A stretch of DNA of 9,085 nt, from positions 1 through 9,085 of the forward strand of contig CABSMZ010000070.1 in assembly GCA_902478875.1 (NCBI GenBank), in the 5' to 3' direction. Below the pieces are notes generated by a model that ran no database searches, was not told the DNA's origin, and saw only the letters and a list, made by a program, of their open reading frames with translations. Below, in pieces: positions 1 through 6,383 of this stretch (positions within the stretch are counted from its first letter, which is position 1; each line of letters opens with the position of its first letter). The position numbers and the translations under genes are program-made. This DNA is from an uncultured Collinsella sp. (GTDB lineage Bacteria; Actinomycetota; Coriobacteriia; Coriobacteriales; Coriobacteriaceae).

Positions 1-28
1 TCCAACATATTCACTTAACCACGAAACG

Positions 29-61
29 AAAAAGCCCCGCCGGGAACACTCCCGATGGGGC
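29..61 (-). terminator. Intrinsic terminator of the uxaCBA operon
   Basis: Read on the minus strand, the sequence forms GCCCC-AT-CGGGA, a GTGT loop, then TCCCG-GC-GGGGC and a run of five T. This is a 12-bp GC-rich stem containing one A/C mismatch and one G-T wobble. It begins 36 nt after the uxaA stop codon, which is where the terminator of the three-gene operon is expected. Bases 1-28 beyond it show nothing I can identify. Confidence 0.85.
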
Positions 62-96
62 CGGTGACATCTCGCTATGCTTGGGCGCACTTGCCG

Positions 97-1581
97 CTAC
101 AAGCAGACGCCGTCCTTCCAGATACTGATCTCGTGACAGCCACGGCGCTCAGCACTCGTGAGCTTACCGCTCGCCGTCTCCAGCACCAGCTGGTACAGAT
201 CGTGGGCAGCCTCGTCGAGCGTACGCTCACCCGTGGCAATCACGCCAGCGTTAAAGTCCATCCAGTTGGCCTTGTGGTCGCACAAACGCTGATTGGTGAA
301 CACCTTGAGGGTAGGCGCCGGCGCGCCAAACGGTGTGCCGCGGCCGGTCGAGAACAGAATCACGTGGCAGCCGGCAGCCGTCAACGCCGTGGTGGATACC
401 ATGTCGTTGCCCGGACCGCACAGCATGTTCAGGCCGTGTTTATTTGCCTGGCCGGCATACGGCAGCACGTCGACGATGGGGGCAGATCCGCCCTTTTGCA
501 CGCAGCCGCAGCTCTTGTCCTCGAGCGTGGTAATACCGCCGTCCTTGTTGCCGGGACTCGGGTTCTCATAAACGACCTCGCCGTGGCTAATAAAGTAGTC
601 CTTAAATCCATTGAGCATGTCGGAGGCAGCGTTAAAGACCTGCTCATTCTCGCAACGGTCGAGCAGGATGCTCTCCGCGCCAAACATCTCGGGCACCTCG
701 GTAAGCACCGACGTGCCGCCACGGGCGACGACCATATCGCTCACGCGACCGATCGTGGGGTTGGCGGTAATGCCCGAAAGACCGTCGGAGCCGCCACACT
801 TAAGACCAATGACCAGCTCGGAGGCCGGAATGGGCTCGCGCTTGGACTGCTTTGCCAGGTCTGCCAGCTCGGCCAGAATCTTGTGACCCTCGATTTGCTC
901 GTCGGCTACATCCTGGCAGGTGAGAAAGCGAACGCGCTCGTGATCGAAGTCACCGAGCTCGTCGAGCACCTGCTGGTGTGTGCAGTTCTCGCAACCGAGC
1001 GACAGGAACAGCACGCCGGCCGCATTAGGATGACGCGAGAGCGCCACCAGCAGACGACGCGTCTGGGCATGGTCGGCGCCGGTCTGCGAGCAGCCAAAGG
1101 GATGCGGGAAGTAGTAAACACCCTCCAGCGAGCCATCGACCAGATCCTGGGCCTGCTCACACATGGCACGGGCAACTTCGTTGACACAGCCGACCGTGGG
1201 GATGATCCACAGCTCATTACGCGTCGCGGCACGACCGTCGGCGCGGCGGAAGCCCATAAAGGTCTCAGGCTCAACGGGATCCACGACCGGATGCGTGGGG
1301 TTGTAGGCGTACTCGACCTCGCCCGAAAGGTTGGTCTTCACATTGTGCGTGTGGAGCCACTGACCGGGCTGGACATCGCCCGTCACATGGCCGATAGGAA
1401 GGCCGTACTTGATGACGTCCTCCCCTGCGGCAATCGCGCGCACCGCCATCTTATGGCCCTGCGGAATATCCTCCACGGCCACGACCTCGCCCACCCCGGG
1501 AACCGCGACGGCAGTGCCCTTGGCAAGCGGCGACAGCGCAACGATCACGTTATCGGCCGGATTGATCTGGATAGTATTCAT
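97..1581 (-). CDS. uxaA: Altronate dehydratase UxaA
   Basis: This 494-residue protein is the usual length for full UxaA (E. coli about 495). UxaA dehydrates D-altronate to 2-keto-3-deoxy-D-gluconate (EC 4.2.1.7) in the cytoplasm, the third step of galacturonate breakdown. Residues 1-85 look like the SAF domain. From about residue 108 the D-galactarate/altronate dehydratase domain begins. Recognisable blocks are GFRRADGRAATRNE (110-123), FPHPFGCSQTGADHAQTRRL (158-177), LGCENC (195-200), LKCGGSDGLSGITANP (260-275), KSCGCVQKGG (356-365) and STGRGTPFGAP (411-421). Members of this family use Fe2+, and the conserved cysteines and histidines in these blocks are the plausible ligands. The ATG is preceded by AGGA nine bases upstream, a modest ribosome site. 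It is the last gene of the operon, 81 nt after uxaB, and is intact. Confidence 0.95.
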   Translation of the reverse strand: MNTIQINPADNVIVALSPLAKGTAVAVPGVGEVVAVEDIPQGHKMAVRAIAAGEDVIKYGLPIGHVTGDVQPGQWLHTHNVKTNLSGEVEYAYNPTHPVVDPVEPETFMGFRRADGRAATRNELWIIPTVGCVNEVARAMCEQAQDLVDGSLEGVYYFPHPFGCSQTGADHAQTRRLLVALSRHPNAAGVLFLSLGCENCTHQQVLDELGDFDHERVRFLTCQDVADEQIEGHKILAELADLAKQSKREPIPASELVIGLKCGGSDGLSGITANPTIGRVSDMVVARGGTSVLTEVPEMFGAESILLDRCENEQVFNAASDMLNGFKDYFISHGEVVYENPSPGNKDGGITTLEDKSCGCVQKGGSAPIVDVLPYAGQANKHGLNMLCGPGNDMVSTTALTAAGCHVILFSTGRGTPFGAPAPTLKVFTNQRLCDHKANWMDFNAGVIATGERTLDEAAHDLYQLVLETASGKLTSAERRGCHEISIWKDGVCL

Positions 1582-1619
1582 TACAAATGGTCCTAACCCT
1601 ACAGGTTGAGCAGAAGTCG

Positions 1620-1651
1620 AGACGCGGGCACGCCGTCCCGCGCCCGCGTCT
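1620..1651 (-). other. Intercistronic hairpin between uxaB and uxaA
   Basis: A perfect 10-bp inverted repeat (AGACGCGGGC at 1620-1629 and GCCCGCGTCT at 1642-1651) encloses a 12-nt loop. It starts 11 nt after the uxaB stop. No T-tract follows on the minus strand, so it is unlikely to be a full intrinsic terminator. Such structures can stabilise the upstream message or lower downstream expression, but that role is inferred. Confidence 0.5.
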
Positions 1652-1662
1652 GCGCCGGAAAT

Positions 1663-3177
1663 TTACGCCTGAGCGTTGGCGAAGGCCTGCTTGGCGCCCT
1701 CGGCACGCACGACAGCGAGCGCGCTGACGACAAACTCCTCAAGACCTGCGATCTGCGTAAGGTCCTCGCCCCACATCTGCTCGTTGGTGAGCACGTCGTG
1801 CACCAGCTGGGCATCGTCGGCGCCGGCATGGGCGGCGTAGAAGTCGAGCACGAAGGCGTCGTCCTGAGCGGTGTACTCGGTGCCGTCGGAGCGACGCAGG
1901 TGCAGGCCGTCGCCCTCGCGGGACACGAGCTCCTGCGTGTAGAAGGAGATGAGCGTAGCGAGGCTCGTCGCCAGGCACTTGGGCAGGTTGCCGGTCTCGG
2001 CAACGTAGTCCTTGAGCGTGGGCAGGTCGCGAGCGCGCCACTTAGCCGTGGAGTTGAGGCAGATGGAGAGCAGCGCATGATCAATAAACGGGTTGTCGAA
2101 GCGGTTTTCGACGGCGGCGGCAAAGGCCTTGCAGTCCTCGACATCCAAGTCGGCGGCAAGCGTCGGAATGACCTCGTCGTAGAGCATGGTGTTCATGAAG
2201 CCGCGAATGGTCTCGTCATGCATGCAGTCGCGCACGATATCAAAGCCGGCAACCCAGGAACCCGGAACGAAGGCGGTGTGGGCACCGTTGAGGATGCGGA
2301 CCTTGCGCTTTTTGTACGGGGTGACGTCGGGAGTCACAAAGACACCCGGAAGACCAGCCTTCACAAAGGGAAGCTTCTCGGCAAGCGACTCGTCACCCTG
2401 GATGCCCCACATCTGAAAGGGCTCGCGCACGGCCAGGAAGGGATCCTCGTAGCCCAGACGCTCAGCCACCGCGGCGGCCTCGGATGCGTCGCGGATACGG
2501 CCCGGTACGATGGTGTCGACGAGCGTGGTGCAGACGGTGCAGTCGTTGGCCATCCACTGCGCAAACTCGTCCTCCCAGCCCCAGTCGCTCACATACTGGT
2601 TCATGATGCGCAGCAACTCCTCGCCGTTGTGATCGATGAGCTCGCAGGCGAGGACGATGACGCCCGGCTTACCGGCAGCCCAGCGGGTGTGGAGCACCTG
2701 GGCAAGCTTGGCGGGGAAGCTCGCAGGTGGCATGTCGTCGGCCTTGCAGGACGGGTCATAGGCGATACCGGCCTCGGTGGTGTTGGAGACGATGATCTCT
2801 AGGTCGTCGGAGACAGCGACCTCCATCATGGCGCGGTAGTCGTCCTCACGATACGGGTTAAGGCAGCGGCTGCAGGCGCTGATCACGCGGGACTCGTCAA
2901 CCGTGTTGCCGTTCTCCTTGCCGCGCACCAGCACGGTGTACAGGTCGTCCTGGGCATTGATGCCGTCGGCAAAGCCAAAGGCACCGCTGATGGGCTGCAC
3001 CATGACGACCTTGCCGTTCCAGCCGGTGGCCTCGTTGCCCATGTCAAAGAAACGGTCGACGAAGGCGCGCAGGAAATTGCCCTCGCCAAACTGCAGAACC
3101 TTCTCGGGAGCATCCTTGGGCAGCAAATAGCCCTTGTAGCCGATCTTCTCGAGCGCATCGTAGCTGATGTTCTCCAT
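1663..3177 (-). CDS. uxaB: Tagaturonate reductase (altronate oxidoreductase) UxaB
   Basis: This 504-residue enzyme belongs to the polyol-specific long-chain (mannitol) dehydrogenase family. UxaB reduces D-tagaturonate to D-altronate with NADH (EC 1.1.1.58). The N-terminal Rossmann region carries the family signature LQFGEGNFLRAFVDRFFD (28-45). The catalytic motif of the family, K-x4-N-x2-H, is visible as KVRILNGAH, giving K292, N297 and H300. The C-terminal helical domain follows. The nearest relative alternative would be fructuronate reductase (UxuB) or mannitol dehydrogenase. The FGEGNFLRAF signature and the position between uxaC and uxaA favour UxaB. The ATG has a strong AAGGAG eight bases upstream (3186-3191). 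The gene is slightly longer than E. coli UxaB (about 483) and appears intact. It lies 94 nt downstream of uxaC. Confidence 0.94.
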   Translation of the reverse strand: MENISYDALEKIGYKGYLLPKDAPEKVLQFGEGNFLRAFVDRFFDMGNEATGWNGKVVMVQPISGAFGFADGINAQDDLYTVLVRGKENGNTVDESRVISACSRCLNPYREDDYRAMMEVAVSDDLEIIVSNTTEAGIAYDPSCKADDMPPASFPAKLAQVLHTRWAAGKPGVIVLACELIDHNGEELLRIMNQYVSDWGWEDEFAQWMANDCTVCTTLVDTIVPGRIRDASEAAAVAERLGYEDPFLAVREPFQMWGIQGDESLAEKLPFVKAGLPGVFVTPDVTPYKKRKVRILNGAHTAFVPGSWVAGFDIVRDCMHDETIRGFMNTMLYDEVIPTLAADLDVEDCKAFAAAVENRFDNPFIDHALLSICLNSTAKWRARDLPTLKDYVAETGNLPKCLATSLATLISFYTQELVSREGDGLHLRRSDGTEYTAQDDAFVLDFYAAHAGADDAQLVHDVLTNEQMWGEDLTQIAGLEEFVVSALAVVRAEGAKQAFANAQA

Positions 3178-3213
3178 CTATGTGTCTCCTTAGATGTTTG
3201 TTAGCGTGCAAGC

Positions 3214-3245
3214 AAAACGGGGCTCCGCGTGTGGCAACGGCGCCC
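3214..3245 (-). other. Possible weak terminator or attenuator hairpin between uxaC and uxaB
   Basis: On the minus strand GGGCGCCG and CGGAGCCC form an 8-bp stem with one G/A mismatch around a 10-nt loop, followed shortly by CGTTTT (T-run at 3214-3217). The T-run is short and interrupted, so termination would be partial at best. The 94-nt gap is long for an operon, which fits a processing or attenuation site, but this is speculative. Confidence 0.3.
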
Positions 3246-3271
3246 AGGGTTCGATGTGATTCGATGCGGGC

Positions 3272-4699
3272 TTAGGCCTCGTCGGTGTCCAGGTCAAAGC
3301 CAAAGTAGCGGACCGCATTGTTGTAGCTGATGTCGCGCACGATACTGCCCAGCAGCTCCATGTCGGCCGGGTACTTGCCCTGCTCGACCCACTCGCCGAT
3401 CACGCTGCACAGCACGCGACGGAAGTACTCGTGGCGCGGATAGGACAGGAAAGAGCGGGAGTCGGTAAGCATGCCCACAAAGTTGCCCAGCACGCCCTCG
3501 TTAGCCAGAGCCGTAAGCTGCTCGCGCATGCCGACCTCGTTGTCGTTGAACCACCAGGCGGAGCCGTTCTGGATCTTACCGGCAGTCGGAGCCTCCTGGA
3601 AGCATCCCATGACGGTATCGATCATGGTGTTATCGATGGGGTTCAGGCTGTACAGGATGGTCTTGGGCAGGCCGCAGGTCTCCTGGATGGAGTTGAGGAA
3701 ATCGGCGAGCTGGTCGGACGGCGTGTAGTTGGAGATGCAGTCGTAGCCGGTGTCGGGACCGAGTTTGGCGAACATGGCGCGGTTGTTGTCGCGCTTGCAG
3801 CCAAAGTGCAGCTGCATGGCCCAGCCCAGACGGACATACTCGCCGGCAACGAACTGCATAAAGGCAGTCTTGTACTTGAGGACCTCTTCCTCGGTAAGCG
3901 GCTCGGCAGCCAGACCCTTGGCAAAGATAGCCTCGATCTCGTCGGCGGTAGCCGGGACGTACATAACGTAGTCGAGTGCGTGGTCGGATGCGCGGCAGCC
4001 CAGCTCGTGAGCAACGTCGTAGCGCTTGGAAATGGCAGCCTTCATGCCCTCAAAGTCGCTGACCTCAACGCCGGCAACCTCGGAAAGGTGCTTGCAGTAG
4101 CCGGCAAACTCCTGGCCGCGCTCGATGCGCAAAGCGGCATCGGGGCGCATGGCGGGAACGATCTGAACGTCAAAGCTGTCGTCGGCGGCAATCTTCTTGT
4201 GCCACTCAAAGCTGTCGGCGGGGTCGTCGGTAGTGCAGATCATGCGGACGTTGGACTGCTTGATCAGGTTGCGGCAGGTAAAGCTAGCCTCAGCGAGCTT
4301 GGCGTTGGCAAGGTCCCAGACCTCCTGGGCAGTCTTGCCATTGAGGACGCCCTCGTAGCCAAAGTAGCGCTTAAGCTCCAGGTGGCTCCACTCAAAGACG
4401 GGGTTGCCGACGCAGCGACCCAGGGTCTCGGCCCACTTTTGGAACTTCTCGCGAGCAGGGGCGTCGCCAGTGATAAAACGCTCGTCGACGCCGTTGGCGC
4501 GCATCAGGCGCCACTTGTAGTGGTCGCCGCCCAGCCAAACCTCGGTGATGTTCTCGAAACGCTTGTCCTCCCAAATCTCCTTGGGAGAAATGTGGCAGTG
4601 ATAGTCGACGATGGGCATGCCCTCGGCAAAGTTGTGGAACAGCTCCTCACCGGTCTTGGTGCTCAGCAGGAAATCCTGATCGTCCATAAAGTTTTTCAT
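3272..4699 (-). CDS. uxaC: Glucuronate/galacturonate isomerase UxaC
   Basis: With the start chosen here the protein has 475 residues (E. coli UxaC about 470). UxaC interconverts D-galacturonate and D-tagaturonate, and D-glucuronate and D-fructuronate (EC 5.3.1.12). It adopts an amidohydrolase-like barrel. Visible family blocks include the metal-site motif DYHCH (32-36), then GGDHYKWRLMRANGV, CTTDDPADSFEWH, SDHALDYVM, CKRDNNR and the near-universal GMLTDSRSFLSYPRHEYFRR close to the C terminus. An in-frame ATG at 4768 would add 23 residues, but that stretch lies over the operator and promoter and has no family match. The ATG at 4699 has AAAGGGGC seven bases upstream and gives the conserved start MKNFMDDQDFLL. 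It is the first gene of the operon and directly follows the operator-bearing promoter. Confidence 0.96.
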   Translation of the reverse strand: MKNFMDDQDFLLSTKTGEELFHNFAEGMPIVDYHCHISPKEIWEDKRFENITEVWLGGDHYKWRLMRANGVDERFITGDAPAREKFQKWAETLGRCVGNPVFEWSHLELKRYFGYEGVLNGKTAQEVWDLANAKLAEASFTCRNLIKQSNVRMICTTDDPADSFEWHKKIAADDSFDVQIVPAMRPDAALRIERGQEFAGYCKHLSEVAGVEVSDFEGMKAAISKRYDVAHELGCRASDHALDYVMYVPATADEIEAIFAKGLAAEPLTEEEVLKYKTAFMQFVAGEYVRLGWAMQLHFGCKRDNNRAMFAKLGPDTGYDCISNYTPSDQLADFLNSIQETCGLPKTILYSLNPIDNTMIDTVMGCFQEAPTAGKIQNGSAWWFNDNEVGMREQLTALANEGVLGNFVGMLTDSRSFLSYPRHEYFRRVLCSVIGEWVEQGKYPADMELLGSIVRDISYNNAVRYFGFDLDTDEA

Positions 4700-4705
4700 C
4701 AAACA

Positions 4706-4713
4706 GCCCCTTT
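4706..4713 (-). promoter_or_regulatory. Ribosome binding site deciding the uxaC start
   Basis: AAAGGGGC on the minus strand lies seven bases before the ATG at 4699. It supports that start over the upstream in-frame ATG at 4768, which sits inside the operator region. Confidence 0.75.
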
Positions 4714-4752
4714 GCTGGCAACGCGGGCGCACGGCGCGCTCGTTATCCTTTA

Positions 4753-4766
4753 GGTGAACGTTCACC
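4753..4766. promoter_or_regulatory. LacI-type operator O1 of uxaCBA
   Basis: A perfect 14-bp palindrome, GGTGAACGTTCACC, lies 54 nt upstream of the uxaC ATG. The central CpG flanked by symmetric arms is characteristic of LacI/GalR-family sites. It falls just downstream of the proposed -10 box, over the expected transcription start, so a bound repressor would block initiation. The likely partner is the LacI-family gene upstream. Confidence 0.8.
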
Positions 4767-4796
4767 ATACTAATCCATTACGACTCAAAAGGTGAA
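4767..4796 (-). promoter_or_regulatory. Candidate uxaC promoter
   Basis: On the minus strand TTCACC (4791-4796, 4 of 6 matches to TTGACA) is separated by 18 bp from TAGTAT (4767-4772, 4 of 6 matches to TATAAT). The -35 lies within operator O2 and the -10 abuts O1. This is a weak consensus match. The main support is its placement between the two operators and a sensible leader of about 60 nt. Confidence 0.45.
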
Positions 4797-4805
4797 CGTT
4801 CACCT
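4790..4805. promoter_or_regulatory. LacI-type operator O2 of uxaCBA
   Basis: A perfect 16-bp palindrome, AGGTGAACGTTCACCT, contains the same 14-bp core as O1. Corresponding positions are 38 bp apart, about three and a half helical turns. It overlaps the proposed -35. Two identical sites in one promoter suggest cooperative or double-lock repression by one regulator. Confidence 0.8.
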
Positions 4806-4816
4806 AACAACCATGG

Positions 4817-4842
4817 GGTGAACGGTAGGTTTTGCCCGTTCA
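4817..4842. promoter_or_regulatory. Degenerate third operator-like dyad
   Basis: GGTGAACG at 4817-4824 repeats the left half of O1 and O2. The segments TGAACGG (4819-4825) and CCGTTCA (4836-4842) form a 7-bp inverted repeat with a 10-nt spacer, made of the same half-site spread apart. This may be a weak accessory site or a decayed operator. Binding is not certain. Confidence 0.35.
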
Positions 4843-4939
4843 ACGGTTGCCGGAGCTGTGACTTGCATGCATTGCGGACCGGTTGGCGTCCCCGAACACC
4901 GAACTTGAGCGCTTTTGCTCAGGTGGGTCATGTCCCGAT

Positions 4940-4967
4940 GTACATTTTTGGGAGTATTCAGCATTGG
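4940..4967 (+). repeat. Left arm of a 28-bp inverted repeat
   Basis: This arm matches the reverse complement of 5103-5130 at 27 of 28 positions, including 25 consecutive identities (4943-4967). Its core is TTTTTGGGAGTATTCAGC. It lies in the non-coding stretch between the regulator and uxaC. Bases 4843-4939 hold nothing else I can assign apart from a small TGAGC/GCTCA dyad at 4906-4921. Confidence 0.85.
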
Positions 4968-5027
4968 AGCGCGCCGTGCGCCATCCTCAGCGTCCTATTT
5001 GGAACGCAGATAGCGCCCGATCGGCAT

Positions 5028-5069
5028 AAAAAGTGCCCCCGATGGCAAATTACGCCATCGGGGGCACTT
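5028..5069 (-). terminator. Intrinsic terminator of the LacI-family gene
   Basis: AAGTGCCCCCGATGGC (5031-5046) and GCCATCGGGGGCACTT (5054-5069) form a perfect 16-bp stem with a 7-nt loop. On the minus strand the stem runs into TTTTTA, giving a U-tract. It ends transcription of the regulator, whose stop lies 91 nt upstream, and insulates it from uxaCBA. On the plus strand only TT follows the stem, so it is mainly one-directional. It sits inside the 28-bp inverted repeat. Confidence 0.9.
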
Positions 5070-5102
5070 AAAACAGTCGTTCTGCACCTCATTCAGGGCA
5101 TG

Positions 5103-5130
5103 CCAATGCTGAATACTCCCAAAAATGCAC
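5103..5130 (-). repeat. Right arm of the 28-bp inverted repeat
   Basis: This is the partner of 4940-4967, inverted, with 27 of 28 positions complementary. The whole element spans 4940-5130 (191 bp), encloses the terminator hairpin, and ends 29 nt from the regulator's stop codon. No obvious target-site duplication flanks it. It could be a small non-autonomous element, a REP-like repeat or a large structured RNA. Confidence 0.85.
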
Positions 5131-5159
5131 GTCGTAAGAGGGGGTACCTGCTCAATCGG

Positions 5160-6239
5160 CTAAATACCCGCAAGTTCGCAGTAGCGGTCGACATTGCTGG
5201 CAAATACCATCTCGACGGCACCCTTCTGGACGGGCACCGTCGGGGTCCTTCCCCACAGCAGATAATCGCCCAGCGTCTTAGCGCCGCGATACGCCAGGCT
5301 CGTCGGGTCCTTATAGACAATATTGGTAAAGATACCGCGGCGCAAGGCCAGAGCACTTTCGGGAAACAGGTCGTTGCCGATCACCATGACCCGACCGGCC
5401 TTGCCGGTCGAGACGAGCGCGTCGGCAACCACTTCGGAACCAACGGCAAAAACGCTACAGATAAGTTCGGGGGCGTCCGGCGCACTCAAGCGCTTTTCGA
5501 GCTCATGCTCGAGTTGTTTGACTTGCGCATGGGCACCTGCAAGATCCTCAACCTGCCATGGAATATCACGTTCGCGCAGGTAATTGTGGAAGGCGCGGGC
5601 GGTTAGATAGTGCGAATCGGTATATGGGTCGCCTGTCAAAAGGAGTACGCGGGCGTCGGCCCCAGAAGCATGGACCAGATTTGCCGCCTGCTCGGCCATA
5701 AGGCTGCCTGCCGTCGAATAATCGGCCAAGCTCGCACCCAAACGATTCAAATGCGGACGGTCGCCGTCGACAAGCTCAATCGTCACGCCCGCCTCGGCGA
5801 TCTGCCCCAAAAGCTCAGTCGCACGATCGTCGCCCGGCGCATAGGCGAGCAAGCCATCAATCTTCTCGCCCACCTGCAGACGCTCGTCGATTTGCTCGAG
5901 CGCATCGGCGTAGCCGCCCACGCCAAATTCAACGCGCTCAACCGTAATGCCCCGGTCGATGACCTCCTGTTCAAAGCGATTGCAGCCTTCCCACAGGTAA
6001 CGGAAAAAGTACGCTCCCTCGCGCGATGCGCGGGGCAGGCAAAACACCAGATTGATATCCTTGCGGCGCAGGCTTGAGGCACTTGTGTTGCGGTGATAGC
6101 CCATGGCCTCGGCCTTGGCGTTCACCTTGGCGCGCACGGATTCGCTCACGCCGGCCTTTCCCGTCAGGGCCTTGTGCACGGTATTGATGGAAACGCCAAG
6201 CTCGGCGGCTATGTCCTTCATGGTTACGCGAGCGCTCAT
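5160..6239 (-). CDS. LacI-family transcriptional regulator, probable repressor of uxaCBA
   Basis: The 359-residue protein has the LacI/GalR layout. An N-terminal helix-turn-helix spans about residues 5-28 (VTMKDIAAELGVSINTVHKALTG), followed by VSESVRAKVNAKAEAMGY and a hinge near residues 50-60. A periplasmic-binding-protein-like effector domain runs from about 62 to the end. The recognition region reads TVHKALTG instead of the usual TVSRVLNG, so it is a divergent subgroup. ATG at 6239 has GGAG seven bases upstream (6247-6250). An internal ATG at codon 7 would still leave the motif intact but lacks that spacing. It lies upstream of uxaC on the same strand with its own terminator, and the CpG-centred palindromes in the uxaC promoter are the expected targets. 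The inducer, probably a hexuronate or pathway intermediate, cannot be read from the sequence. Confidence 0.92.
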   Translation of the reverse strand: MSARVTMKDIAAELGVSINTVHKALTGKAGVSESVRAKVNAKAEAMGYHRNTSASSLRRKDINLVFCLPRASREGAYFFRYLWEGCNRFEQEVIDRGITVERVEFGVGGYADALEQIDERLQVGEKIDGLLAYAPGDDRATELLGQIAEAGVTIELVDGDRPHLNRLGASLADYSTAGSLMAEQAANLVHASGADARVLLLTGDPYTDSHYLTARAFHNYLRERDIPWQVEDLAGAHAQVKQLEHELEKRLSAPDAPELICSVFAVGSEVVADALVSTGKAGRVMVIGNDLFPESALALRRGIFTNIVYKDPTSLAYRGAKTLGDYLLWGRTPTVPVQKGAVEMVFASNVDRYCELAGI

Positions 6240-6336
6240 GCGGTTACTCCGTTATAGATAAGTTGCCAATTAATAGTCCAGTTAACGATACCCCAAAAAT
6301 ACTCTTCGACTCGCCGTGCTCTCCCTCAAATGCACA

Positions 6337-6370
6337 AAGCGCCCCGCGAACGGATGCCCGCGGAGCGCTT
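6337..6370 (-). terminator. Probable terminator hairpin after the Cys-rich gene
   Basis: AAGCGC-C-CCGCG (6337-6348) pairs with CGCGG-A-GCGCTT (6359-6370), an 11-bp stem with one C/A mismatch and a 10-nt loop. It starts 13 nt after the stop of the small upstream gene. Only TTT follows on the minus strand, so termination may be inefficient. Confidence 0.55.
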
Positions 6371-6383
6371 GGATGTCCGGACC

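Noticed and set aside
55..1596. Long plus-strand open frame of 513 codons
   Set aside because: It is antisense to uxaA, which has clear family motifs. High-GC third positions keep the opposite strand free of stops, and the translation resembles no family.
1606..2802. Plus-strand open frame of 398 codons
   Set aside because: It is antisense to uxaB and is a composition shadow without a ribosome site or recognisable motifs.
3431..4753. Plus-strand open frame of 440 codons
   Set aside because: It is antisense to uxaC and is a shadow of a gene with strong conserved blocks on the minus strand.
4700..4768. N-terminal extension of UxaC from an in-frame ATG at 4768
   Set aside because: The extra residues lie over operator O1 and the leader. 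The family start MKNFMDDQDF at 4699 has a proper ribosome site.
4818..5606. Plus-strand open frame covering the intergenic region and the end of the regulator
   Set aside because: It runs through the inverted repeat and the terminator hairpin and then antisense to the LacI-family gene; the translation has no protein-like character.
6240..6300. Promoter boxes and autoregulatory operator upstream of the LacI-family gene
   Set aside because: TATAAC is too close to the start codon, other hexamer pairs are poor, and there is no copy of the GGTGAACGTTCACC palindrome, only a weak GTTAAC dyad.
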